A DNA stretch of 64,000 bases from Lytechinus variegatus. Lineage: Eukaryota; Echinodermata; Echinoidea; Temnopleuroida; Toxopneustidae. The notes under the pieces were generated by a model. The model had not been told where the DNA came from and ran no database searches. It worked only from the letters and a program-made list of their open reading frames with translations. The stretch lies in contig NC_054756.1 of the NCBI RefSeq assembly GCF_018143015.1, forward strand, positions 29,343,440-29,407,439, in the 5' to 3' direction. Position numbers and translations under genes: made by a program. Of the stretch, positions 12,465-23,796 are shown in pieces; positions within the stretch are counted from its first letter, which is position 1; each line of letters begins with the position of its first letter.

Positions 12465-12645
12465 TCGTCCAGATGGTTCAGTCGGTTGGTTTACTAACCC
12501 ACTCAGAAACCTATACTATGGACTCTGGACGCAGTATAAGTGGACTTTGTTGAAGATTCTTCTTGTCGCCCTTGTTGTTCTCTTTGTTGCATTGGCAATC
12601 TACGCCATGCCTGGTCTAACCATTGAAAAAATCTTCAATGGTTGA
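12465..12645 (+). CDS. OTOF: Otoferlin-like ferlin, divergent terminal exon D
   Basis: Fourth terminal exon, again exactly 181 nt with one leading nucleotide after an ACAG acceptor. It keeps the frame and layout but is the most diverged. The juxtamembrane motif is RPDGSVGWFTNPL rather than RPDTSF. The basic patch is TQYKW. The helix is Val/Leu/Ala-rich (VALVVLFVALAIYA). The tail is MPGLTIEKIFNG then TGA, without the KKILGA ending. Such drift without frame damage suggests selection for a different anchor, not decay. No AATAAA lies close by; an ATTAAA occurs near 12774. It is the last recognisable copy, so the ferlin locus appears to end near here. Confidence 0.85.
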
Positions 12646-13404
12646 GATTATTATTAGTGGTGGGTTTGTGCGGTAGTTGGTAATGCTGTGAATTCACTAA
12701 TTTGTGTTATTAACCAACGGCAAAGTTCACACTGATGAAAAGTTTGTTGGATAAATACCAGAAGGAAATTCAAATTAAATACTGGTGAAGGTTTGAGGAA
12801 AAAACATAAAATATCAAAGGTATTTGTGACGTCATATATGAGCAGTTGCCCCAAATGTTATGTTATTAACACATGAATTTAATTTTTCATGGTTAATCAT
12901 GATGCCTAAACAATTTATTTCAGGAGCGGGTGTGAAATGATTTGTCCTTTGATATACTGAATGTACAATATTTATTTTTTATTTTAGAAAATGACATTTC
13001 ATTTTTTTTTTATTTCATGATACATAGGAAGCCAACTTGTTTTAAATCTTTAATGGATTTTCATGGACCTTTTACATATATTTTTAGATTTCTTTTTGAG
13101 GGGGGTATTTTTCCAATGAACTTTTTTTCACAATGAACTTCCCCTTTAATATTGTACGTAAATGCAGTGTCATTGGATCATCACTAATCATGCTGTGATA
13201 ACATTTGTATTGAAAATGAGATGAGTGGGTAGTGGCATATTCACCTGAGAACAGCACCCCCCCCCCTCAATATTTTAATTTGTCAATTGATAAGCTGTGG
13301 AAAAAGGATAGTGACAAACTCCTCGTCAATTAATCTCGAGGGCATATCTTCCCAGGAAGAAAAGTATCACCCCTCCCATTATTTCTGGATATGTCACAAT
13401 TGTA
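12646..13404. other. 3' UTR of terminal exon D and intergenic DNA
   Basis: AT-rich non-coding sequence; an ATTAAA-type poly(A) hexamer at about 12774. No further ferlin-like exon was found to the right. Confidence 0.45.
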
Positions 13405-13660
13405 ATAATAATATGGTGATGATGATGAGGATGGTGGTGTTGATGATGGTGATGGTGGTGGTGGTGAAGGTGATGATGATAGTGAGGATGGTGATGATGA
13501 TGATAATGATTATGAAGATAATGGGGATATTGGTGATGATGATGATGATGATGATGGTGGTGATGATGACGATGATGATGGTGATGATGGAAATCATGAT
13601 AATAATGGTGATGATGATAGTGGTGTTTATAATGATGACGAAGAGAATTGAGATTATGGT
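13405..13660. repeat. (GAT/GGT)n microsatellite
   Basis: Imperfect trinucleotide array (GATGATGGTGATGAT and variants). It creates long poly-Met/Val, poly-His and poly-Ile frames on both strands, which are not genes. Confidence 0.95.
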
Positions 13661-14101
13661 TATAATGATACTGCGGGTGATTGCACATAATCTGAAGCCC
13701 GTAATATTCTAAAATAACAAAAGAATATTGAAATGACCCATGGGACATTATGGAAACAGCACACTAATCCGTGATAACCAGCGATTCGCTTTATGCACAT
13801 TAATTGTAGATAGTGAGGCAGTTAAATTAATCCATTTCGAATCGTAATAGCTTTTAATGTGTGCTCACCGCAAAATGAATCCTGTTTGCTGACTACACTT
13901 ATTAAATTGGCACTTCGCGTGAATTGTCTATCCTGTATTGGTCATCGGTTTCCTCCGTTACGTAAGTCTATTTGCTCTTTGTTAACATTCTTAACTCTGC
14001 GAACACTTTCGTTTAAAAGCCTTTATTCACACCCTGATGGCTCATATGCAGATCATTGTATGGGGCGGTCCAGGCTTAAAATAATGTACGTGACTTACAC
14101 A
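13661..14101. other. Intergenic DNA, nothing recognised
   Basis: No gene, RNA or clear repeat recognised between the microsatellite and the hAT element. Confidence 0.4.
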
Positions 14102-14313
14102 CATTGGCGGCGGAAGCCAAAAATTTCTGGGGGGGGCCACCAAAATTTTGACAAGCCAAAAAAAAAGGGTTATCAACCTAAAATTTTAGGGGGGACGCAG
14201 GAACAAAAAGGATTTCAGGGAGGGATCACCAAAATTTTTTGACAAGCAAAAAAAAAAAGAATATCAACTTAAAATTTAGGGGGGACACGCCACCCGCTTC
14301 CGCCGCCTATATG
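14102..14313. mobile_element. Short hAT-type nonautonomous element with TSD
   Basis: Inverted ends: CATTGGCGGCGGAAGC on the left and GCTTCCGCCGCCTATATG on the right. The element is flanked by the identical 8-mer CTTACACA at 14094-14101 and 14314-14321. An 8-bp TSD with CA-starting TIRs fits the hAT superfamily. The interior has repeated AAATTTTAGGGGGGAC blocks. Confidence 0.85.
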
Positions 14314-15603
14314 CTTACACAGGCCATAGGTAAAATCAGACAAAAACTGAGAAAAAATACAATAAATGTAAAAACGTAAAACGAATTATTTGCGTCCTCA
14401 TGAATGTGCAATGAGCGAGCGGCGGTTGATGACGTCATTGGTTGATTTATTGATTTTTATTCGTCAAGAATATCACAGGATACCTTGATAGGATAACCCT
14501 TGAAAGCCGAGTTTGTTTATTTTATATGAAATAGTGTTTATTTATTTTTCCATCCACCAATACAAAAAATAGGATTAACTAGTTTGCTGTGAAAGATAAT
14601 CAATTCTGAAACATTTCTTTATTTAAGAAAATATTAAACATGTTAAATGATGATGATTTTGTGTAATTGAATCTTTAAAAAAAGAAAGCGGGGCATGATA
14701 TCAATCATACATACGTATGACAGTATGCAAATAATAAAAATTGTTTTTCACGATCTGTTGCCGAAATTTGACATAACTTCAATGTTTCATCAGATTTTGA
14801 TTAGATTTTCAGCAATCATACTCATTATTTTCAGAGCGGGCTAATGCATTAAACCCCTTTTTTAGCTCGATAGAACTCGAATTACAGTCACACCAACAGA
14901 GCTGATTTTAGACCTTTATTCAAATGCCATGATAATAACGTTCATAGTTACATATACTTAAGAGCTTCTTTATCAAAACGATAAATGTTTGATTTTTATT
15001 ATGGTTTTAAAAAATAGTAAATGACGAGTTCGAGGGTATGTCACTTTGACTGGGAACCTTCCTTCATTTCATTCAACTATTGGTTATTTATTATTAATAA
15101 ATCGAAAAGCGAACATTTAGTATCCGATGAATTCATCATTTCTTTGTTTTGCGAGTATGATCGAGACTGCCGTAAGACACAATGTGTTTGAAAGATCCGA
15201 AAGAGGGCAACTGACTTCCCAAGCGTACGCTATTTTGGTGTGATCATCCCGGGGAGGGGGGAGGGGCAGTCAAATATTTTGCTGTACACACGCATGACCA
15301 AGTAATTTCCAAACACCCTAAACGAGTTTTTCGCGGGCTTTAATTGTTTTTACACTTTTTGGCCCCTAAACAAGTTGTTGCCAAAATATGACCTCGGGGA
15401 AAAAGCTTGGGGAAAAGAACATACCCGTTTGGCTATAGTCTTTAATGAAAAGCTTTTGGGGAAAAAACATACCCTAAATATGTTTGACCCCGCGATTGAC
15501 CATTGACCAGTCTTTCAAAACTACCCTTTTTCTTGAAAATCGGTGTTCTTGATACCCTTAACGATCATATTGTTTCATAAATTTCTTTCTTTCTCTTTTT
15601 ACA
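14314..15603. other. Intergenic DNA with possible transposon remnants
   Basis: AT-rich. Around 15370-15480 the repeated AAGCTT(T)GGGGAAAA..CATACC phrases suggest an old repeat, but no termini were resolved. Confidence 0.4.
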
Positions 15604-15758
15604 GATGGAAAATACGAAACACATGGGTCTACATCTACAAAGACTATAACTTAGCATCTTATCACGTTTACGAATTTGTCAATTATCAATTTTTGCGATG
15701 TAATTTGTGTATCTATTTGATTAGCTTATATGTACTGTATATTATATATTATGTTTAA
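15604..15758 (+). other. Possible orphan terminal exon (weak)
   Basis: A strong acceptor-like tract (TTTCTTTCTCTTTTTACAG) at 15585-15603 precedes an open frame ending TAA at 15758, with a hydrophobic C-terminal segment (LISLYVLYIIYYV). The layout (phase-1 entry, helix, stop) is reminiscent of the ferlin terminal exons. There is no RPDTSF motif, and AT-rich DNA yields such frames by chance. I do not assign a function. Confidence 0.15.
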
Positions 15759-15821
15759 TTTATGGATTGCGATTAATCTGCAATTTGTAATATAATCATG
15801 AACTAATTTATACACAATTTA

Positions 15822-17278
15822 CAGGCGCGTAGCCAGGGGGGGGCGGTGGGGGCGGTCGCCCCCCCCCCCAAAACGTCCCCAAAAAGAAAAAAAAAGAAGG
15901 GAAAAAAGAGAGGAGAAAAGAAAAAGGGAAGGGAGGAAAGGGGAGAAAGGTAGCTTTGTGTTTTTTTTTTCTTTTTCTTTTTTTTTCTTAAAAGAGAAAC
16001 TCCATCACTCTTGCTCTAAATTTATATATGAATTTTTCTTCCGCGCTGCGCGCGGTTAAATGACAATATTGCAATTCTCCATTGTTTCCCCCACCCTTTC
16101 TCTAACCCTGTTTTTCCACCTCAGGTATATGTGTTTCTTACCGGTTAAAGTTTAAATGTATCCATTAGGGCATGGAATTAGAGTAAGGCTACGCCAAAGT
16201 ATATGAAGTTATCTTTTTTTAAATTGATCGCGCAACTTCTGGTCGGGTCGGCTCCGGGCGGGTAAAATTTTATATCAATTTCCACCTCCATAAAGTCAAC
16301 TTCTCCTGCTTTTCAGCTCATTACCAAACAACCATAATTCTGGGGCAAACAGGTTCCTAAAATTCGCGTCGTATTAGATAAAGAAGTACAATATAATTTT
16401 TTTTATCAAATTCTATTAAACTTCATGTCATTTCCCTTCACATTCATCTCCTGCCCTGTTTTGCGCCCTCAGTTTGAAATGTTGAATGACACTTAAGTTT
16501 CTTTATTATTCAAAATGAAGCACTTCAGGATAAGTCAAAGAAATTAGGAATTCTCTTTTTTTTTTATTTAATTTCAATAAATCACAGAAGTTTCAACTTT
16601 CTGCGCACTATTTCCTCATAAAGAAGTTCAATAATCTTAGAAAATCATTTTAATTAGAGCCGATGGTGGTATTAGACGTATCTGCATTATTTTGATGAAA
16701 CGTCCGCCCTTTGAAATTTCACAGTTTCATTGCTCTGCGCGGGGCTGAATATCTTTCTCCCGGCATATATACACTTCTTCTCCTCTGTTTTGCGAGTTAA
16801 AGATATGCACTGTCGCTAAATTGTTTGTAATCAAATCTGATCTTTCCAAGGGAAGTATTCAATATATCTCTGAGAAAACCCTTTAGTCGGGACCCTTTTC
16901 ATGGCAAAAAAACTGATAAAACGCTTTAGCTTCCGCGCTTCGCGCGAGGGTATTATTATTTTAATTTCCTCCAATGTATTCCTTTTTTGTGCATTCACAA
17001 TCACTTTTTGAAAACAAATTAAGGTTCATGAAAACAATGTTCAAAATCACAATGAGTCAAATGAATTGGAGCTGAAATAGGCACTAGAGACAAGAGAGAC
17101 GGCTCCTTTTCATTTTAATTTATGAAACACCAAAAGCTTCGCGCTTCGCGCGGGAGGGGGAAACTCCCCCTCCCTGCATCCACCCCCTATGGAGCGCGCT
17201 TCGCGCGCTCTTTAAGTGTTGGCACGCTTCGCGTGCATTTACCGCCCCCTCCAAAATGAAATCCTGGCTACGCGGTTG
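15822..17278. mobile_element. hAT-type nonautonomous element, 1.46 kb
   Basis: TIRs are CAGGCGCGTAGCCAGG (left) and CCTGGCTACGCGGTTG (right). The flanking 8-mer ACAATTTA is duplicated at 15814-15821 and 17279-17286, which is the hAT signature. No transposase frame was found. The interior holds G/C homopolymers near the left end and at least five short palindromes of the CGCGCTTCGCGCG type. Confidence 0.9.
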
Positions 17279-17348
17279 ACAATTTATACATATAGGCCTA
17301 CTTGCATTGTGCCAACACTCTAAAAATATGAAAGGGTGAAAAGTGGTA

Positions 17349-17505
17349 ATACCTTGGTCACATTTGTTCTACGGCGGCCGTATACGGCGAGTCGAAAACG
17401 GCCGTTTTAACATTTTTTTTGTACCAGCTACATATAGGTGGTCTGAATAAAACGACTGTTTTCGACTCGCCGTACGGTTGCCGTAGAACAAATATGACCA
17501 AGGTA
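17349..17505. mobile_element. Fold-back MITE, GGTCACATTTG family, copy 2
   Basis: ATACCTTGGTCACATTTGTT at the left pairs with AACAAATATGACCAAGGTAT at the right. The inner arms also pair (CGGCGAGTCGAAAACG with its inverse). Same family as 6259-6426, better preserved. Confidence 0.88.
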
Positions 17506-19134
17506 TAAATCACCCTTATGTGAGAGGGTTGGGGAGTGACAGCGTTTTCAATATGTCTTGGGTGGAAAACAGTCACTCCTCCGCCTTTCTCCACCCTTTT
17601 CACATTTCGTGTTTTTAGAGTAAAGGTGGCTATACTCTCTATATAGCTCGTCTCTTCTCTATTTTGTTATTGTCTTTGCTTATGCATGTTTTACTGAAAG
17701 TTGATGGTGATGAAAAAATATATTCAAAAAAATAAATTATCAATATTCCAAACTGCCTGATTTGAACTGTGAACTCAATATACGATTGATTCAGGCAAGG
17801 AAGTGAAAAGGTGGAATAAAGTTTTCTTGGGTTACAAAACAGTCTTGTTATTTATGTAGCTATATTTTGGATGAATGGAAAATTTATTATGCTATGGAAG
17901 TCAAGGATAAAGGCATATAGTCCAAACATGGCAGATCTATAGCTAGTGGTTTGCCTACAATATTTGAAAGTTATTTTAAAAAAATAAAGCCTCTGATTTG
18001 GGGGACAACAGCTAGTGCCGAACGGGTTCAATTTATATTGCTTTTTATTTTACCCAGGACAGAGAAGATTGGGAAATTACCACTTAGAAGGTCAATTCAG
18101 TTATGTCGGTCCAAAAAAAAGTCTTTATTGTTCTAGGCATCATTTTCATTGATTATTTTTATGATTGTTTGCGTAGTTTTGTTTCCCTTTTGATGTAATC
18201 CAAACTGCTTCTTTGCTTTTGGCATTGAATATTGCAAGAAGGATGTCAAAGTATGCAGGTCGAATTGTGTTTCGTTTTTAAAGATTATTTTGACCATTAT
18301 GTTAGTAAATCTTTAACAATATTTTATGCATGTTTGAAGCTTAGGGGCAAATCACGCAAGTGCTTGATATCCGCATGCTTCATGCTTCATGTATATATAT
18401 TTCATTTGATTAAAATAACAGTTTACCTTTCAATAGCTATCTTGCGTATTTTGCATTTTTGAACAAAATGTTGTTAGACGTTACTTAAAGCCTCTGTAAA
18501 CGAAAGCTTTTTACATTATACCTCTCTAAATATGGTTATGGGGCTTAATAAATTTGCAAACACCTTTTTTATATACATGTTGTGAGTTTCCAGAATGTCA
18601 TTACACGTATTTATATTTTACTTATATATATTTTTTTGGGGGGCGGGGGTAAATTGCATTCCATCACCTTGTATTACTATATTGGCTTTAGCCGTCTAAT
18701 CTTTAAAATATATTTTGCTTGTAAGTCATGAAAATCGTTGAAAGGGGAAAGAATCGCTGGAGATCGGAACGAAATTTACTTTCACGAGCAAAGGCAACAA
18801 ACTTTTTTCTTTTAATGCATTTGTCTATAATTTTGTTCCTTTCAAAATATTTCATTTGCCTAATGGAGAACATGTTTTTGGATAGGAGGCATTGTGTATA
18901 TAATTAATGTAAAAGTTTAATTGTTTTTAGATTACTATTGTTTATTGATTTCAGTAGTTGATGATATAATGTGTGTAAAGTAGATGGTGCAATAAAAATA
19001 TGAACATAAAGATAATAATATTGTACAGCGTTTGGTATCAATTCGTATTCTTAAGGGGCAATTTAAGCTTCGTGTGAGCATACTTTGTACAAAAGAAATA
19101 TAATTAGAAACTGAGATTGTGACAGATTAAACGA
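17506..19134. other. Intergenic DNA, nothing recognised
   Basis: AT-rich sequence with short meaningless frames and a G-run at 18639-18650. No supported feature. Confidence 0.45.
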
Positions 19135-19287
19135 TCTTGGACCCGTTTCATAAAAATTATACAATGACAAATTAGCAATAACAGTTAAAAACTACTGAAA
19201 TCCTTCAATCTTATTGGCTGATAGTCATAACTTGTTATAGAAATTGTACATTTGCTAATATAACAAGTCTTTGAAACGGGATCCAGG
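19135..19287. mobile_element. Fold-back MITE with GGACCCGTTTCA termini
   Basis: TTGGACCCGTTTCATAA on the left is inverted as TTTGAAACGGGATCCAG on the right, with partly paired interior. Similar GTTTCATAA termini recur at 47736-47898. Confidence 0.65.
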
Positions 19288-19692
19288 GCTCATTTCATGA
19301 AGGATAGTAACTTTTCCATCATGGTATCTACAGGGATGAATCCAAGTGACCGAGAAGCCCCCCCCCCCCCCACCCCCCCTCCAAAAAAAGAGGGGAGAAA
19401 GGAGAAAGAGAAGGGGATGAAAAGAAAGGAGATGCAGAGGGGAAGGAAAAAAGAAATGGAAGGGAGAGAGAGAAAAGTAAAAAAAAAAAAAAGGGGGGTG
19501 TGAAAGAGAATGATTGAGAGAGAGTATGAGAGAACGGGAAAGTGGCAGTAAAAAAGAAAAGGGGGAAATTAATAATAATAATTAACGTCATATTTTACCC
19601 ATATATAGGGTAGCCACTTCCGTTCCCAAGGCCGTTCTCCAAACGAGCCTCGCTTAATATGAAGAGGGGAAGAAAGATGTCCTATAGCTGCC
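19288..19692. other. Purine-rich low-complexity DNA
   Basis: A C-run followed by a long GA-rich stretch (19380-19570). Open frames with Lys/Arg/Glu or Phe/Ser runs come from this composition bias. Confidence 0.6.
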
Positions 19693-20290
19693 TTAAAGGA
19701 CAAGTCCACCCCAACAAAAACTTGATTTGAATAAAAAGAGAAAAATTCAACAAGCATAACACTGAAAATTTCATCAAAATCGGATGTAAAATAAGAAAGT
19801 TATGGTATTGTAAAATTTTGCTTCATTTCACAAAACAGTTATATGCACACCTCGGTCGATTTGCAAATGAGGAACTGATGACATCACTCACTATTTCTTT
19901 TGTATTTATTATATGAAATATTTTCATTTTCTCGTCATTGTCATGTGAAATGAAGTTTCATTCCTCCCTGAACACGTGGAATTCCATTATTTAAACATTT
20001 GTGCTTCAGGCAAGGAGGTCCTAATCATCAAATTTGTAAAAATTGAAACATTGTATAATTCAAACAATAAAAACAAAAAAGAAATAGTGAGTGAGTGACA
20101 TCATCGACTCTCTCAATTGGATGTAATTGGCTCGTTCATATAACTATTTTGTTAAAAATAGGTAAACCTTTGAAATGTCATAACTTTCTTATTTTACATC
20201 CGATTTTGAGGAAATTTTCAGCATTGTGCTCGTCTGATTTTTCTCTATTGATTCAAATCAACATTTTTCTGAGGTGGACTTGACCTTTAA
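19693..20290. mobile_element. TTAA-flanked MITE (GTCCACC family), copy 1
   Basis: Ends TTAAAGGACAAGTCCACC and GGTGGACTTGACCTTTAA are inverted and lie at TTAA, which fits a piggyBac-like target site (inference). Subterminal arms with ATCGGATGTAAAATAAGAAA are also inverted. The same family recurs at 20923-22283 and 23797-24368, with relatives elsewhere. Confidence 0.88.
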
Positions 20291-20922
20291 CGGTCCTGCG
20301 CCTCATCCGGGCCCCATCCTCCCGATGGAGAAGCGATGACATATGGATGAGGAAAAAGAAAAGAAACAATTTAATCCGAACTTGAGAGCCAAAACGACCT
20401 CGTCCCTGTATACCCTGCTGGCTTACTCGTTTCAGTAAACAGAAATATAAAGGAGGATAAAACAAAACAAAGGCAGAAGGGGGGAACAGAGAGGAAGAGA
20501 GAACAGGGAGAAAGAGCCTGTAACGAAGAAAATAATCAGGACAATTTCAGGTGCTCAGTTCTTTCAACCAAATTGTGAATTTGGAGCCATTGCCTCCGAT
20601 CGTATATACTAGGGGTAATGTGGACTACTGAAAATGATATGATTTGAACAGATAAAGTAAAAGCAAACAAACCAACAACAAAAAACTAACAACATTAAAT
20701 CATCATTAGTTTGATTGAAGCCTATAGGTTTGCAAATGAGTGAGAAATGGCCGAGGTGCCATATAAGCCCAATGTTGACATACCAAGGGAAAACGTATAT
20801 AAGAGCAAAGACTCGGGAAGAACAAGAAAATAAAAGATACCAAGAAAAGGGGAAAGAAGATGAGAAAAAATAAAAGAAGAAAGAACATGATCACGGGTGA
20901 GAGGATCGAGAGAGGAGTGTCA
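20291..20922. other. Purine-rich DNA, nothing recognised
   Basis: A- and G-rich non-coding sequence between two copies of the same MITE family. Confidence 0.45.
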
Positions 20923-21261
20923 TTAAAGGTCAAGTCCACCTCAGAAAAATGTTGATTTGAATCAATAGAGAAAAATCAGACAAGCACAATGCTGACTGAA
21001 AATTTCAACAAAATCGGATGTAAAATAAGTTATGACATTTCAAAGTTTCGCTTATTTATAACAAAATAGTTATATGAACGAGCCAGTTACATCCAAATGA
21101 GAGAGTCGATGATGTTACTCACTATTTCTTTTGTTTTTTTTATTGTTTGAATTATACAATATTTCTACGAATTTGACGATAAGGACCTACTTGCCTGAAG
21201 CACAAAATATTAAAATAATGGAATTCCACGTGTTCAGGGAGGAATGAAACTGCTTTTCACA

Positions 21262-21739
21262 CAGGGGCGTAGATAGCGGGGGGGATGGGGGGATGCATCC
21301 CCCCAGAATTTTAGGTGGGGGGATGGTGTGTACAATCATCCCCCCAGGTTTCTGTGGGGGAAGAAGCAAAACTATACAGTAATAAAGCAATGAATGCTAG
21401 TTAAAATCAATCAATAATAATAGCAGTAATAATCACAACGTACAGCAATGACAAACATGATCAAAATTGGACTTTTATTCAGAGTCAATCATCTTATATG
21501 CATTTACAACTTGCAAGTTTTAAGTAATAACAACTGTCTTGCGTCGTCATATACATTTAAGGATCGTTATTCAGAGTTTCACCAAGTACATGTGATTAAA
21601 AGACACACGAGATAATCCATGAGGCAGATCGTGTTATTTTGTTATCTTTAACTCGTCTGCTTTGGCCCATGATATTTTGTTTTTATCGAGTACGTTATCT
21701 CCTTCATTCTTTATATTTATATATTATATATATATATAT

Positions 21740-21801
<62 letters not shown>

Positions 21802-21864
21802 AATATATATAATATATATAATATAAATACATATATATATATATGTATATATAAATATATATAT

Positions 21865-21953
<89 letters not shown>

Positions 21954-22011
21954 ATGACCCAGCTAGGGATCATGCATCCCCCCCAGGTCTAAGGACCTGT
22001 CTACGCCACTG
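21262..22011. mobile_element. hAT-type element nested inside a MITE
   Basis: TIRs are CAGGGGCGTAGATAG and the inverse CTGTCTACGCCACTG. The target octamer TTTTCACA is duplicated at 21254-21261 and 22012-22019. The interior contains a (TA)n tract of about 240 bp and CATCCCCCC blocks; no transposase. Confidence 0.9.
21716..21950. repeat. (TA)n microsatellite
   Basis: Nearly pure alternating TA with short ATATAAATATA interruptions inside the nested hAT element. Self-complementary, and a source of a spurious Ile/Tyr frame. Confidence 0.95.
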
Positions 22012-22283
22012 TTTTCACATGACAATGAAAAGAAAATCAAAATGTTTCATATTTCATATAATAAAATACAAAAGAAATAGTGAGTGAGTGATGTCATCAA
22101 TTCCCTCATTTGCATACCGACCCAGATGTGCATATCACTGTTTTGTGAAATGAAGCGAAACTTCAAAATGTCATAACTTTCTTATTTTACATCCGATTTT
22201 GATGAAATTTTCAGTGTTATGCTTGTTGAATTTTTCTCTTTTTATTCAAATAAAGTTTTTGTTGGGGTGGACTTGTCCTTTAA

Positions 22284-22979
22284 AAAAAATCATAGGCTAT
22301 TTACACCAGTGTATTGGCAATCCTATATATATAGCCAGGGAAGGGGTACGGATGAGTGGACAAAATGGCAAATTTTAGACCATGCAATATAGGTTTATTT
22401 TCATTTGGTCTAATGACAATCCGTCCGATTGCCAACTTGTCAACTATCATTATTTGTTGCCTCGATCCCTTCATTTAGATTCACTCATACTGACTTTGTT
22501 ATGCCGATGGGGGGAGTGCAGCCGCCCATCAGTGCAGTGGATACGACGACCTCACTGTTAATGTTGCAAGCTACTGAAATTACGGCCTTGCGCGAACTTT
22601 TTTTTTGCTTGCATAATTTGCAGACTGATATCCTATCTCAAAAGTTAGCGATTGACGAGAGTTCCCCCCCCCCCCCCGAATATCTTGATTTTGTCAAAAT
22701 TTTCCCCACTCTGATTTTGCGTAAATCAGTCTGTAGCATGATTAGACATTGATTTTAATTCTGTTTTTCCTGCTTTGGGGGAAGGGTCTTGGGTGGGGCC
22801 GCTCAGCCATAGAGTTTAATACGTACTACTCTTAACTGTTGTAAGGTGAGATATGGTAATACCGGTACACCAATCTCAATTATTATCGTAAGCTACGTCC
22901 AAGTTGGGCGACTGCCTGTGCTTCATCAAGTTTCAACTCTCAAGATCAAGACAGAAAGTGAATGGGAGAAATCTGAAAG
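22284..22979. other. Upstream region of the PRXL2B/SelU gene
   Basis: Non-coding sequence with the presumed promoter and 5' UTR of the downstream gene. Less AT-rich after 22500. No TATA box or defined element could be assigned. The open frame at 22429-22752 has no recognisable family. Confidence 0.4.
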
Positions 22980-23039
22980 ATGGCTACCGATCTGTCTAAA
23001 ATTGCGACTAATCTCGTGAAGAATTTTGCGACAGGGGAG
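22980..23039 (+). CDS. PRXL2B: PRXL2B/SelU-type peroxiredoxin-like protein, exon 1
   Basis: First coding exon: ATG plus 19 codons (MATDLSK...NFATGE), ending in phase 0 at GAG before a GTGAGT donor (23040). It matches the N-terminal helix of the PRXL2/SelU family, whose human PRXL2B begins with a similar segment ending TGE. Five exons at 22980, 26192, 27449, 29612 and 30547 join in consistent phases into 205 codons; human PRXL2B is about 198 residues. The family has a thioredoxin-like fold, and PRXL2B is known as prostamide/prostaglandin F synthase. The reading frame continues past the donor into the intron, but without similarity. Confidence 0.85.
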
Positions 23040-23264
23040 GTGAGTAAAATGTGCAGAAACAACTATGGGCTGTGCATGCAGCTCTTGACTCGCCGTCGAC
23101 CGGATGCCCATGGCTCGCCTCGCCAGGTCGGCTGGGTGCTGCGAGCAGGTTTTGCCGCTCTGCACTGGATGGTGGGCTTGGAACTGAATGGATGCCGTGG
23201 GCGTGGCGTGGCGTGGCGGATGCGATATGCGGGATATCCGATTAAAGCCAAAAGGCGATACTAG

Positions 23265-23375
23265 GCCAAGACAGCTCAGCTGGCAGCCGTCTGTTTCGAG
23301 GAGTTTTTTAAAACATTTTTCATTTCATTTTTAAAATTTCTCCTCGTACACAGACAGCTTGCTATCGTGTTGACA
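23265..23375 (-). repeat. Dispersed CACGATAGC repeat family, fragment 1
   Basis: Contains CTGGCAGCCGTCTGTTTCGA and CTCCTCGTACACAGACAGC, the reverse complement of blocks seen at 27060-27155 and 35090-35172. A partial, inverted copy. Confidence 0.7.
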
Positions 23376-23796
23376 GGAATAAATGTCGTTTCTGCCTTTT
23401 ATTCTGGGGATTTATTCAACAATTTCTGACATTTTACAATCATCCCCAGTTAGGCCTAGTCACTAAGCATGCTAAGTCAGTGTGTGTGAGCTCGCATCAT
23501 GTGTTATCATATCACATCCTCCCTTTTGTCGGTTAACTGTCCAGACTTCAATGTGCTTTTTTACATTGAATTTACGCTCTAAGGATTTTTTAACTACAAG
23601 ATATCATTTTATAATTTATTAAAGTTAATAAATGTCAAAGAAATAAATCAAAAGGTATAAAAATGGTACTTTACCGATGTTTTCTTGGGGCTTAGACACA
23701 AGAAATAGAATCACTCCCAAAATAGCAGCTAAAATTACAAACGAACGGAGAGTGCACCAACAATTTATGAATGTGATATAGATATTGCTTTCGATA

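Larger units (their letters stand above)
20923..22283. mobile_element. TTAA-flanked MITE (GTCCACC family), copy 2, interrupted
   Basis: Ends TTAAAGGTCAAGTCCACC and GGTGGACTTGTCCTTTAA. Its length is inflated from about 0.6 kb to 1.36 kb by a hAT element inserted at 21262-22011. The subterminal arms match copy 1. Confidence 0.88.

Noticed and set aside
13287-13748. Long poly-Met/Val, poly-His and poly-Ile frames
   Set aside because: Products of the (GAT)n microsatellite read in several frames on both strands; no start context, domain or splice support. The same applies to 26448-26713.
21704-21973. Ile/Tyr-repeat frame
   Set aside because: Direct translation of a (TA)n tract inside a hAT element.
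22429-22752. 107-codon plus-strand frame upstream of the selenoprotein gene
   Set aside because: Contains a C-run-derived Pro stretch and no recognisable motif; no splice or start support.
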